Assembly: GCF_018130165.1 (NCBI RefSeq) | Contig: NZ_JAFCLZ010000010.1 | Span: forward strand, 211,308-275,307 | Reading direction: 5' to 3' | From: Bradyrhizobium sp. JYMT SZCCT0180 | GTDB taxonomy: Bacteria; Pseudomonadota; Alphaproteobacteria; Rhizobiales; Xanthobacteraceae | Length of the DNA: 64,000 nt | Shown: positions 1-7,900 of the stretch, piece by piece | How positions within the stretch are numbered: position 1 is the stretch's first letter | How the letters are laid out: each line of letters opens with the position of its first letter | Position numbers and translations under genes: made by a program | The notes under the pieces: model-generated | Databases searched by the model: none | Told to the model about the DNA's origin: nothing | What the model saw: the letters and a program-made list of their open reading frames with translations, nothing else

Positions 1-1
1 G

Positions 2-439
2 TATCTGTCCACTATTCTGGCCGATCCGCACATGCTGCCGCTGATCGGTTGCTTCGGCGACGCGCCGTTCGGCTATTTCGAGATCTACTGGGCCAAGGAG
101 AACCGTATCGCCCCGTTTTACGATGCCGATGATTACGATCGCGGCTGGCACGTTGTCGTCGGAGAGGACGCCTATCGTGGACGCAACTACATCAGCGCAT
201 GGCTGCCGTCGCTGATGCACTACATGTTCCTGGATGATTGCCGAACGCAGCGGATCGTCGGCGAGCCGGCGGCGGCGCATTCGCAGCAACTCCGCAACCT
301 CGAACTCTCGGGATTCGCGAAGGTCAAGAATTTCGATTTCCCACACAAGCGGGCCACCCTGGTCATGCTGTTGCGCGAGCGCTTCTTTGGTGACCGGCTG
401 TGGCTACCGGCTACGGCCGGTCCGGCACCCACAGCCTAA
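2..439 (+). CDS. Partial GNAT-type acyltransferase of hydroxamate siderophore synthesis
   Basis: The frame is open from base 2, so the N-terminus lies outside the window; 145 codons plus stop are visible. The text resembles the C-terminal half of the IucB/RhbD/VbsA group, which acylates an N-hydroxylated ornithine, lysine or diamine during hydroxamate siderophore assembly. Visible marks are the strand ending in YFEIYWAKE, the GWHVVVGED segment before the acyl-CoA binding loop, and the closing helix SQQLRNLELSGF typical of these GNAT proteins. The N-hydroxylase that would make its substrate starts 22 bp downstream on the same strand, so the two are probably cotranscribed. The exact acyl donor and acceptor cannot be told. 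Family assignment is by remembered resemblance. Confidence 0.72.
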   Translation, partial: YLSTILADPHMLPLIGCFGDAPFGYFEIYWAKENRIAPFYDADDYDRGWHVVVGEDAYRGRNYISAWLPSLMHYMFLDDCRTQRIVGEPAAAHSQQLRNLELSGFAKVKNFDFPHKRATLVMLLRERFFGDRLWLPATAGPAPTA

Positions 440-461
440 CGCGCGAACGGAGCGGAGCTTT

Positions 462-1760
462 ATGTCTCACCAGCTTGCCATCGAGCACGACGTCATTGGC
501 GTCGGATTCGGTCCGTCCAACCTCGCGCTTGCGATCGCGCTGGACGAGTGCGCCAGAAGGTCACGCTTGAAATGCGCTCCGCTTTTCGTCGAGAGGCAGC
601 GCCAATTTACCTGGCATGGCGGCATGCTTTTGCCGGGCAGCGATATGCAGATCTCGTTTCTCAAGGATCTGGTTTCGTTGCGTGATCCGACCAGTCCGTT
701 CACCTTTGTGAACTATCTGCACAAGCACGGCCGCTTGCAGGATTTCATCAACTGCCGGACGTTCTATCCGAGCAGGACGGAATTTAACGATTATCTGCGG
801 TGGGTGGCAGCTCAGTTCAAGTCACAAGCGGCTTATGGCGAAACTGTCGTTGCCATCGAACCCGTAACAGCGGGGCAGTCGGTGAATTCGTTGCGGGTCT
901 ATTCGCGCAATTTCGCCGGCGGTGAAACGGTGCGGCTGGCGAAGAACCTGGTCGTCGCGGCGGGAGGTAAGCCCAATATTCCGCAGGTTTTCGCGAAAAT
1001 CGCCGATGATTCCAGATTGTTTCACTCAAGCCGCTACCTCGATACGGTCGAGTCCGCCGGCCTCGGCGGCAAGGCGGCATGCGTGGCCGTTATCGGGGGA
1101 GGGCAGAGCGCGGTCGAGGTGACGGTCGATCTTCGAAACCGTTTTCCGCACGCGAACATTGACCTGATCTTTCGCGGCCATGCGTTAAAGCCGTCCGACA
1201 GCAGCCCGTTCGTCAACGAAATCTTCAATCCGGATTACACAGATTTTATTTATGCTCAGCCGGACGAGCGCCGGAATGCGATCGTTCGCAATTTTCGAAA
1301 TACCAACTATGCCGTGGTCGATTCCGATCTGCTAGATCAGTTGTATCGGTTGCTCTACCAGCAACGCGTCAGCGGCACGACGGGCATCGAATTGCATCCG
1401 CGCAGCGAAATCACGAAGGTGCTCGCGGCCGTCGAAGGCATTGAGATTCGAACAGTTGATAAATTCGACGGTCAAGACCGCCGCTCCTGCTACGATGCCG
1501 TTATCCTCGCGACCGGCTATGACAGGGAAACACCACACGCGTTTCTGGAGCCGATACGGCGCTATATTCAGGACGATGTTGTCGACCGCAATTACAGGCT
1601 CGCCACGGGCCCTGCGTTTCGGCCGCAAATCCATCTCCAGGGGTATTCCGAGGCCTCTCACGGCCTGAGCGACACCTTGCTCTCCGTTCTGGCCAGCCGT
1701 TCGCAGGAAATCGCCGAGTCGCTGCTTTTGACGATCTCGCGCCGCGAACTGATAGCTTAG
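462..1760 (+). CDS. L-ornithine/L-lysine N-hydroxylase (siderophore FAD monooxygenase)
   Basis: A 432-residue flavoprotein of the IucD/PvdA/VbsO family, which uses FAD, NADPH and O2 to hydroxylate the side-chain amine of ornithine, lysine or a diamine as the first step to a hydroxamate siderophore. The FAD-binding motif GVGFGPSNLALA is at residues 13-24, the NADPH motif VAVIGGGQSAVE near 208-219, and the late LATGY motif near 350. The start at 462 is preferred over an in-frame start at 234: it follows the stop of the acyltransferase, has a GGAGC Shine-Dalgarno, and puts the FAD motif at the normal distance from the N-terminus. Substrate choice (ornithine versus lysine versus diamine) is not resolved. 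The downstream PPTase is convergent, only 3 bp away. Confidence 0.85.
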   Translation: MSHQLAIEHDVIGVGFGPSNLALAIALDECARRSRLKCAPLFVERQRQFTWHGGMLLPGSDMQISFLKDLVSLRDPTSPFTFVNYLHKHGRLQDFINCRTFYPSRTEFNDYLRWVAAQFKSQAAYGETVVAIEPVTAGQSVNSLRVYSRNFAGGETVRLAKNLVVAAGGKPNIPQVFAKIADDSRLFHSSRYLDTVESAGLGGKAACVAVIGGGQSAVEVTVDLRNRFPHANIDLIFRGHALKPSDSSPFVNEIFNPDYTDFIYAQPDERRNAIVRNFRNTNYAVVDSDLLDQLYRLLYQQRVSGTTGIELHPRSEITKVLAAVEGIEIRTVDKFDGQDRRSCYDAVILATGYDRETPHAFLEPIRRYIQDDVVDRNYRLATGPAFRPQIHLQGYSEASHGLSDTLLSVLASRSQEIAESLLLTISRRELIA

Positions 1761-1763
1761 CCC

Positions 1764-2450
1764 TCAGGCGGCGGGAGCTATCAGCCGCCATTGCGAGACA
1801 GGCCCGAGCGCTGCTGGCAGCGAAAGAACGGCGGGTGAGGGGCCTGCGTCGATGATCACCGAATGCGGTGGAATGATGAATCCAAGCGCGGCTGCCTTAA
1901 GTATGGCTTCCTTGAGGGTCCAGTAGCGAAGAAACAGCCGCGACCGCAATGCGGCAGGGGTGCTCCACAGGATCTCACGCTCTTCGCGGGCAAGGACGAT
2001 CTCACTCACGGAATCCAGATCGGGGATTTCTCGCAAGGGCTCGACATCGACACCAACAGGCGAACGCGCAGCAGCGACAGCGACCACACCTCTTGCGTGA
2101 CTGAGGCTGAAGTCGATGTTCGGCGAATCTGTGACAAGCATCGGCTTGCCGTGCTCGGACGGTCGAAACCGCAAGGTGTCGGCCGCGTGCCCCACAATGC
2201 TTCCCAGCAAAAGGCGGGCGCCGGCATGTGCGGCGAGGTAGCTGTTTCGATCCTCAATGTGCACGAAGCGCACCATGCGGCTGGCTTCCTCGCCGTCGAG
2301 CACCGCCGCAGCTTGCTCGAAGCTGAGCGTGCCCGGTCGTTCGGTGCCTTGGTCATGAGAGGGATGGACTGCCGCTAGCCAGAAGGCGATGTCCTTCGGC
2401 CTTAACTGCTCGGTCAGGCCTGGGATGCCTGGACTGGTCAGCCATCGCAC
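1764..2450 (-). CDS. 4'-phosphopantetheinyl transferase, Sfp type
   Basis: Transfers the phosphopantetheine arm of CoA to carrier domains. The two signature motifs are intact: GVDVEPL near residue 135 and WTLKEAILKAAALG near 174 (Mg and CoA binding). The frame is open up to 2861, but the family is usually 220-250 residues. A GTG at 2450 with AGGAAG eight bases upstream gives 229 residues, so I prefer it; ATG codons at 2579 and 2573 are alternatives lacking a clear ribosome site. Its place beside a siderophore N-hydroxylase suggests a job in priming a siderophore NRPS, as VbsP does in the vicibactin cluster; an NRPS-independent pathway would not need it. No NRPS is visible in the window. The start is less certain than the function. 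Confidence 0.8.
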   Translation of the reverse strand: MRWLTSPGIPGLTEQLRPKDIAFWLAAVHPSHDQGTERPGTLSFEQAAAVLDGEEASRMVRFVHIEDRNSYLAAHAGARLLLGSIVGHAADTLRFRPSEHGKPMLVTDSPNIDFSLSHARGVVAVAAARSPVGVDVEPLREIPDLDSVSEIVLAREEREILWSTPAALRSRLFLRYWTLKEAILKAAALGFIIPPHSVIIDAGPSPAVLSLPAALGPVSQWRLIAPAA

Positions 2451-2851
2451 ACCCAGTTCTTCCTGCGGAATGTTACATTTGGTTGCGATAGACCACGCGA
2501 CGGTATCTCGTGCATTGGCTGTCGTTAGCGATATTGCGAGTTTGTCCTTTCCAGCGTCGTCGGATAGCGCCATGTCCATCGGCCATTTGGAGAAATTTTG
2601 AAGAGTAATGTAAGCTGTCGCGAAATCAAAATTATCCCTTTTCCGGCGCCCCCATGATGGATGGAGCGACAAGGTGCTGACGCCAACCGTCGGACAGATT
2701 GCCTGGGCCAACGGGGTCATTGAAGCGATGGCGGTGGCCGCCGCGAAGGGCGCGGGGCGCTCAAGGACAAGAGCGGCGAGATGGTCGCTCTCATGCAGAT
2801 CAAGTTGTCCAGGAAACTGCTCGACCGGGCAGCCAGCATCGGGAGAAAGCC
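2451..2851. other. Divergent spacer between PPTase and CoA-transferase
   Basis: About 400 bases between the preferred PPTase start and the CoA-transferase start. The part near 2590-2645 is clearly more AT-rich than its surroundings and is the likely promoter zone for one or both divergent genes. The right half (about 2641-2850) carries a possible frameshifted gene remnant, listed separately. No tRNA, terminator or clean operator was recognised. Confidence 0.4.
2641..2850 (+). pseudogene. Possible frameshifted C-terminal gene remnant
   Basis: Two consecutive plus-strand frames look protein-like. The first contains LTPTVGQIAWANG and EAMAVAAAKGAG up to about 2757. After a GGGG run near 2756-2759 the sense continues one frame over with ALKDKSGEMVALMQIKLS and ends RKLLDRAASIGRKP plus stop just before 2855. 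Adding one base to the G run joins them into a plausible helical C-terminus. I do not recognise the family. This may be chance in GC-rich DNA, and it overlaps the untranslated region upstream of the CoA-transferase. Confidence 0.25.
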
Positions 2852-4042
2852 GTGAGCGCACTTGAGGGGATCCGGGTCCTCGACCTCGGGACGTTCATCG
2901 CGGGGCCGCATTGCGCCACCATTCTCGGTGAATTCGGCGCGGAGGTTATCAAGGTCGAGCCGCCAAAGACCGGCGACTCGCTTCGGCGTCTTGGAACCAA
3001 TACCGAATGCGGCGATACGCTGGTTTGGCTCTCCGAAGCTCGCAACAAAAAATGCGTAACGCTGGATCTGGGGACCGAGCGCGGGCGGGAACTGCTGAAG
3101 CGCCTCGCTGCGAAATGCGACATTATCGTCGAGAATTTTCGGCCCGGCACGTTGGAAAAATGGGGGCTCGGCTATGAGGAGCTCAAGAAGATCAATCCCG
3201 GTGCGATCCTGGTGCGCATCTCGGCCTACGGGCAGGATGGACCGATGCGGACGCAGCCGGGCTTTGCCCGCATCGCGCACGCGTTTTCCGGCCTGACCTA
3301 TCTTGCCGGCGAGCCCGGCGGTATTCCCGTTGTTCCAGGTTCGACTTCGCTGGCCGATTACATGTCGGGCATGTATGGCGCCATCGGCGCACTGGTCGCG
3401 CTGCAGGCCCGCAAAACGACCGGCGAGGGGCAATGCGTCGATCTCGCACTGTACGAATCGGTGTTTCGCGTGCTCGACGAGATCGCGCCTGCTTATCAGA
3501 AGTTCGGCTATGTGCGCGAGCGAATGGGCGCCGACGCGGTCAATGTTTGCCCGCACAGCCACTACCAGACCAGGGACGGCAACTGGATCGCGATCGCCTG
3601 CACCAGTGATCAGATGTTCGCGCGGCTGGCGGAAGCGATGGGGCAACCGGAACTGGCCTCGGCGGAACGGTATGGTCCGCAGACGCTGCGGCTGGCCGCC
3701 CGCGACGAGGTCAACCGCATCGTCGCCGAATGGGTCGCCTCGCTCGACCTCGACAGCGTCCTTGCGCTTTGTTCGAGGGGAGGCGTGCCGGCCAGTCTGA
3801 TCTTCAGCATCGCGGATATTTTCAAAGACCCGCAATACCGCGCCCGGGGTAACATCCAAATGACGGACTCGCGCGCCGGCGAGATCGCGGTTCCCGGCGT
3901 CGTGCCGCGGCTGTCGGAAACGCCCGGCGAGATCCGCTGGCTTGGCGCGGGGCTGGGTGCCCAAAACGAGGATATCTACAAAGGTCTGCTCGAACTAAGC
4001 AGCGCAGAGATCGAAGATTTACGGATCGCCGGTGTGATTTAA
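2852..4042 (+). CDS. Class III CoA-transferase (CaiB/BaiF family)
   Basis: A 396-residue member of the formyl-CoA transferase/CaiB family, which moves CoA between carboxylic acids through an aspartyl-CoA thioester. The family's N-terminal EGIRVLDLGTFIAGP is followed by the nucleotide-binding IKVEPPKTGD. The catalytic aspartate falls at residue 169 in SLADYMSG, the same number as in formyl-CoA transferase. The GTG at 2852 is chosen over upstream starts because GGGAGAAAG lies directly before it and the conserved N-terminus begins there. It stands alone on the plus strand with no partner gene, so its acid substrate is unknown; succinate-, carnitine-, mesaconate- and methylacyl-CoA activities all occur in this family. 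Confidence 0.85.
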   Translation: MSALEGIRVLDLGTFIAGPHCATILGEFGAEVIKVEPPKTGDSLRRLGTNTECGDTLVWLSEARNKKCVTLDLGTERGRELLKRLAAKCDIIVENFRPGTLEKWGLGYEELKKINPGAILVRISAYGQDGPMRTQPGFARIAHAFSGLTYLAGEPGGIPVVPGSTSLADYMSGMYGAIGALVALQARKTTGEGQCVDLALYESVFRVLDEIAPAYQKFGYVRERMGADAVNVCPHSHYQTRDGNWIAIACTSDQMFARLAEAMGQPELASAERYGPQTLRLAARDEVNRIVAEWVASLDLDSVLALCSRGGVPASLIFSIADIFKDPQYRARGNIQMTDSRAGEIAVPGVVPRLSETPGEIRWLGAGLGAQNEDIYKGLLELSSAEIEDLRIAGVI

Positions 4043-4090
4043 GTGATCCCCACGGCTTGGTATCTTCGGAGTGCGCGCTTGACCGTCACG

Positions 4091-5608
4091 TCATAGAGCC
4101 GGGCTGCAGCCTTGCTCCGCCGGCAGTTCCTCGGCATTCGGGTCGCCCGGTGCCGTCGCCCAGGCTAGTTCGACGAGCGTCACGATCCGCCGACCTGCAC
4201 CGTCAAGCTGGCAAACGATGAGGCCCTGCTCCTCGATGTAGGTCAGCAGGCGCCGCGCACGGCGCAACGAATGTGAGCCATAGGCGCGGGCAATCGCTGC
4301 ATCGCCCGGGCAGGGCCAACCTTCCTTCGCGGCGCGGGCGATCATCATGAAGACGCCCTGCATGTCCTCCGGCAGAAGGGAGGCGCGGACCGAGACATCC
4401 TGCCACCCGTCATCGTCAGCCATATCGGAGCCGAGCCCGGCGCGGGCGCGCGTCAGCATGCGACGGAAGTCACCCAGGTCCGGCACATCAGAACCGAGGC
4501 CCTCTATTCGGCAACGGACAACGAACTCCTGATAGAGGACGCCGATGGCACGGAACCCAGCATCGGGTTCGGCCATGACGGCGCGCAGAATGCGGTCCAC
4601 GCGCTCATGCCGCTCCGCCAGTGCCTCGGCGCTAAGCGGCTGCTCCACCGATTCGGGACGGATCTCCAGCGCCGCCGACTTCGCCGCCATGAGCTGGCCG
4701 AGGAGGTCGGGCGGCGACCGGCGCTGGGGCCGATTATTGTCGGGCGGCGGTGCTGCCAGGATGATGGCGTGTGCGTCCGACGTCGATTCCGGCAGAGGCA
4801 TCAGGCGCGGGGTCGCGTTGCGCGGCGTGGTATCCGTCGGACCAATGCGTAGCCCCAGCGGACGTCGGGACAGGGCCGGTCCCAGTGCCATGAATTGGCC
4901 GCGCTCCAGATCCCGGAAGGCCTCCGCCTGTCGCCGCTCCATGCCCAGCAGGTCAGCGGCGCGCGCCATGTCGATATCCAGAAAGGTTCGCCCCATGAGG
5001 AAATTGGACGCCTCGGCCGCGACGTTCTTGGCGAGTTTTGCCAGTCGCTGGGTGGCGATGATTCCCGCAAGCCCGCGTTTGCGGCCACGGCACATCAGGT
5101 TCGTCATGGCGCCGAGCGAGAGTTTGCGCGCCTCGTCCGAAACCTCGCCGGCGACGGCCGGCGCGAACAGCTGCGCTTCGTCCACCACCACCAGCATCGG
5201 ATACCAGTGGTCGCGGGCGGCCTCGAAAAGCCCGCCGAGGAAGGCGGCGGCGCGCCGCATCTGGTTCTCGGCGTCGAGCCCCTCGAGATTGAGCACCGTG
5301 GAGACGCGATGTATGCGCGCTCGCTCGCCGGCGACCTGCAGGCCCCGCTCGGTATGGTCCTCAGCATCGATCAGAAGGTGGCCGAAACGGTCGGCAAGCG
5401 CAACAAAGTCGCCTTCGGGGTCGATGATGGTCTGCTGTACCCAGGGGGCGCTCTGTTCCAGCAGCCGGCGCAGCAGATGGGATTTGCCGGAGCCCGAATT
5501 GCCCTGCACCAGCAGGCGCGTGGCCAGCAGTTCCTCAAGGTCCAGGTTAGCCGGGGCGCCTGCCGTTGTGTGGCCCATCTCGATCGCAACGGTCATGTCT
5601 CGACTCAA
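4091..5608 (-). CDS. HerA-like ATP-binding protein
   Basis: A 505-residue P-loop ATPase of the HerA/FtsK superfamily (DUF87 group). Walker A is GNSGSGKSHLL near residue 34, followed by IIDPEGDF, which is typical of HerA-type proteins. Walker B is MLVVVDEAQLF near 139, and a conserved IIATQRLAKL follows. The C-terminal 200 residues contain a possible winged-helix segment near SLRRARRLLTYIEEQGL. True HerA works with NurA in DNA end processing; no NurA-like nuclease is adjacent, so this is a solitary homolog of unknown role. The frame starts with TTG at 5608 behind AGGGAG; an ATG at 5596 is the alternative. It converges on the CoA-transferase, 48 bp apart. Confidence 0.7.
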   Translation of the reverse strand: MSRDMTVAIEMGHTTAGAPANLDLEELLATRLLVQGNSGSGKSHLLRRLLEQSAPWVQQTIIDPEGDFVALADRFGHLLIDAEDHTERGLQVAGERARIHRVSTVLNLEGLDAENQMRRAAAFLGGLFEAARDHWYPMLVVVDEAQLFAPAVAGEVSDEARKLSLGAMTNLMCRGRKRGLAGIIATQRLAKLAKNVAAEASNFLMGRTFLDIDMARAADLLGMERRQAEAFRDLERGQFMALGPALSRRPLGLRIGPTDTTPRNATPRLMPLPESTSDAHAIILAAPPPDNNRPQRRSPPDLLGQLMAAKSAALEIRPESVEQPLSAEALAERHERVDRILRAVMAEPDAGFRAIGVLYQEFVVRCRIEGLGSDVPDLGDFRRMLTRARAGLGSDMADDDGWQDVSVRASLLPEDMQGVFMMIARAAKEGWPCPGDAAIARAYGSHSLRRARRLLTYIEEQGLIVCQLDGAGRRIVTLVELAWATAPGDPNAEELPAEQGCSPAL

Positions 5609-5990
5609 AGTCTCCCTGCGGAGGCGGGCTTAACAACCCGACCGCAGCGCGTCGAGCGCCCAATGGCCGGTTACTCCTGTTCTCCACGGCTGGTCGGACG
5701 CTTGCATGGTCGCGCATCATTGGAAAAAGTCATGACCCTCATCATGGCCCGCGCGAATCGACGTCGCTCTTGACAACGCAAAATGCCGTGCAGCGTCAGC
5801 CATTGTTCCCAGGTACCCGGGCGCGTCGCGGTTGCCGCTTTGTGCGCCGGATTGACTTCCAATCACGGTTTGTCGGTGGCAAAATCAGTATCCAGCCAGG
5901 GCTATCCCACTCAACGGGCGGGCCCCAACGGCAAGCAAGGTAAAGGCGCATCCCCGCGACTGGGCGATGGGCCGAAAAGAGCCGGTCAAT
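5609..5990. other. Intergenic spacer, divergent promoters
   Basis: About 380 bases between the divergent HerA-like ATPase and aldo/keto reductase genes. It must hold the promoters of both. Short open frames occur on both strands but none has a convincing ribosome site or protein family. I see no tRNA, hairpin terminator or repeat. Confidence 0.35.
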
Positions 5991-7028
5991 ATGAAGCCAG
6001 TATTTGCGGTGCCGCGTCGTGCTCTTGGTGGGACGCGGCTTCAGGTTTCGGTTCTGGGATTCGGAACGGCGCCGCTTGGTGATCTCTACGTGCAACTGGA
6101 TGACGGCACGGCCATTGATACGGTGAAACGTGCCTTCGATCTGGGCATCAATCTCCTCGACACTTCTCCGCTCTATGGCAACGGCCTTGCCGAACATCGT
6201 TGCGGCGCCGCCATCAGGCGCGTGCCGCGCCAGGATATCGTCGTTTGCACCAAAGTCGGTCGCTGGACGGATCCGTTTCGCGGTCGAGGCGACCGTGCCG
6301 GTTTTGCGGGAGGGTTGCCGCACCGGGCGGTGGTTGATTATTCCTATGACGGCACGATGCGTTCGGTGGAACAGTCGCTGTTGCGGTTAGGGGTCGATCG
6401 GCTGGACCTGTTGCTGATTCATGACGTCGACGTTTGGACTCATGGCGCCGACGCGATCGAGGAGCGGTTTCGCGAAGCGATGGCTGGCGCGTACGTGGCG
6501 CTGGACCGGCTGCGCGGAGAGGGCGTTGTTGCGGGCATCGGGATCGGCGTGAACGAGGCCGAGATGTGCGTGCGTTTCGCGCAAGCCGGATCATTCGATA
6601 CCATGCTGCTCGCGGGGCGCTATTCCCTGCTGGAGCAACCGGCGCTGGCGGAGTTTCTGCCGCTTGCGCAACAACAGGGAATCGGCGTGTTGCTCGGCGG
6701 CGTATTCAATTCAGGTATTCTGGCAACCGGCGCGGTGAGCGGCGCCAAATACAATTACAGGGATGCGCCACCTGAGATCCTGGCAAGGGTGGCTCGGATC
6801 GAAAGCATCTGTGATGCGCATGGGGTTGCCCTGCCAACCGCGGCGTTGCATTTTGCCCTGGGCCATCCGGCAGTGGCGAGCGTTGTGCTGGGGGGCCAGA
6901 GTCCGCAGGAAGTCGAACGCAACGTAGCCGCGCTGTCCTGCGACGTGCCGGCGGCGCTTTGGTCCGATCTGAAGGCCGAGTGCCTGCTGGCTGCGGAAGC
7001 GCCTGTTCCGCTGCCGGTAGCCGGCTGA
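5991..7028 (+). CDS. Aldo/keto reductase, D-threo-aldose (L-fucose) dehydrogenase-like
   Basis: A 345-residue aldo/keto reductase. The catalytic tetrad region is visible: DTSPLYGNGLAEH (Asp and Tyr), the lysine in VVCTKVG, and the histidine in LLLIHDVD. The closing motif VVLGGQSPQEVERNVAAL is typical of the group that includes D-threo-aldose 1-dehydrogenase and pyridoxal 4-dehydrogenase. The ATG at 5991 with AAAGAG upstream is preferred over 5967. The stop overlaps the start of a fuconolactonase-type hydrolase by one base, so the pair is translationally coupled. Oxidation of a sugar to its lactone followed by lactone opening is the simplest reading, with L-fucose or a related aldose as a likely substrate (inference). 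Confidence 0.78.
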   Translation: MKPVFAVPRRALGGTRLQVSVLGFGTAPLGDLYVQLDDGTAIDTVKRAFDLGINLLDTSPLYGNGLAEHRCGAAIRRVPRQDIVVCTKVGRWTDPFRGRGDRAGFAGGLPHRAVVDYSYDGTMRSVEQSLLRLGVDRLDLLLIHDVDVWTHGADAIEERFREAMAGAYVALDRLRGEGVVAGIGIGVNEAEMCVRFAQAGSFDTMLLAGRYSLLEQPALAEFLPLAQQQGIGVLLGGVFNSGILATGAVSGAKYNYRDAPPEILARVARIESICDAHGVALPTAALHFALGHPAVASVVLGGQSPQEVERNVAALSCDVPAALWSDLKAECLLAAEAPVPLPVAG

Positions 7029-7879
7029 TGCGGATCGATGCGCATCATCATCTGTGGACTCTCGCGCGCGGCGATTATGGCTGGCTCACTCCCGCGCTCG
7101 CGCCGATCCACCGCGACTTTTCCCTTTCGGATCTGGCGCCTCACCTCGCTGCCGCGAACATCGGGGGGACGATCCTGGTGCAGGCTGCACCGACCGAGGC
7201 GGAGACCATGTTTCTGCTCGACATCGCGGCGAAGGCACAGGTGGTGCGGGGTGTGGTCGGCTGGACGGACTTCGACGCAGCCGACGGCGGGGCGCGCATT
7301 GATGCGCTCGCCGTGCACAAACTCCTGGTTGGATTGCGGCCGATGGTGCAGGACATGCCCGATGACGATTGGCTGCTCCGCCCTGGCCTAGCGCCGCTAT
7401 TGGCAGCGATGGCCCGAAGCAACCTGGCGTTCGACGCGCTGGTGCTGCCGCGCCATTTAACGCGACTGCTGCGGCTGGTCGATGAACATCCCGATCTGCA
7501 GTTTGTGCTTGACCATTGCGCCAAGCCCCGGCTTGCAACAGGCGAGACAGCAGATTGGTACCGCGACGTCGCGCTGCTTGCCGAACGTCCCAACATCGTC
7601 TGCAAGCTATCGGGATTGGCGACGGAGGCCGCACCGGATTGGCAAATTGCGGATCTGCGGAAAGCGGTGGATCATGTCGTTGCGTGTTTCGGGCCCCATC
7701 GCCTGCTATGGGGAAGCGACTGGCCGGTGGTCAATCTGGCCGGCGGTTATGAAAAATGGATTGCCGCCGCCGAAACCCTGCTCGCCGGTCTGTCACCGGA
7801 TGAAAAGGCGGCTATCTTCGGCGGCAACGCGGCTCGCATCTACCTCTCAAGCCGGGGACGGAATGTTGAAGCCAGTTGA
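7028..7879 (+). CDS. Amidohydrolase, L-fuconolactonase-like
   Basis: A 283-residue metal-dependent hydrolase of the amidohydrolase-2 family (TIM barrel). The metal ligands open the protein as DAHHHLW (residues 4-10), the barrel histidine is in FVLDHCAKP near 161, and the closing LLWGSDWPVVN near 237 carries the catalytic aspartate. This set is shared by L-fuconolactonase and related sugar lactonases. The start overlaps the aldo/keto reductase stop in TGATG, which fixes the ATG at 7028 and indicates coupling. Likely role: hydrolysis of the aldonolactone produced by the upstream dehydrogenase. Exact substrate is not determinable here. Confidence 0.78.
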   Translation: MRIDAHHHLWTLARGDYGWLTPALAPIHRDFSLSDLAPHLAAANIGGTILVQAAPTEAETMFLLDIAAKAQVVRGVVGWTDFDAADGGARIDALAVHKLLVGLRPMVQDMPDDDWLLRPGLAPLLAAMARSNLAFDALVLPRHLTRLLRLVDEHPDLQFVLDHCAKPRLATGETADWYRDVALLAERPNIVCKLSGLATEAAPDWQIADLRKAVDHVVACFGPHRLLWGSDWPVVNLAGGYEKWIAAAETLLAGLSPDEKAAIFGGNAARIYLSSRGRNVEAS

Positions 7880-7900
7880 TGACGAGAAAAGACATCGCGT

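Noticed and set aside
2717..3964. Minus-strand open frame of 415 codons over the CoA-transferase
   Set aside because: Shadow of the plus-strand gene, which has the catalytic aspartate and family motifs.
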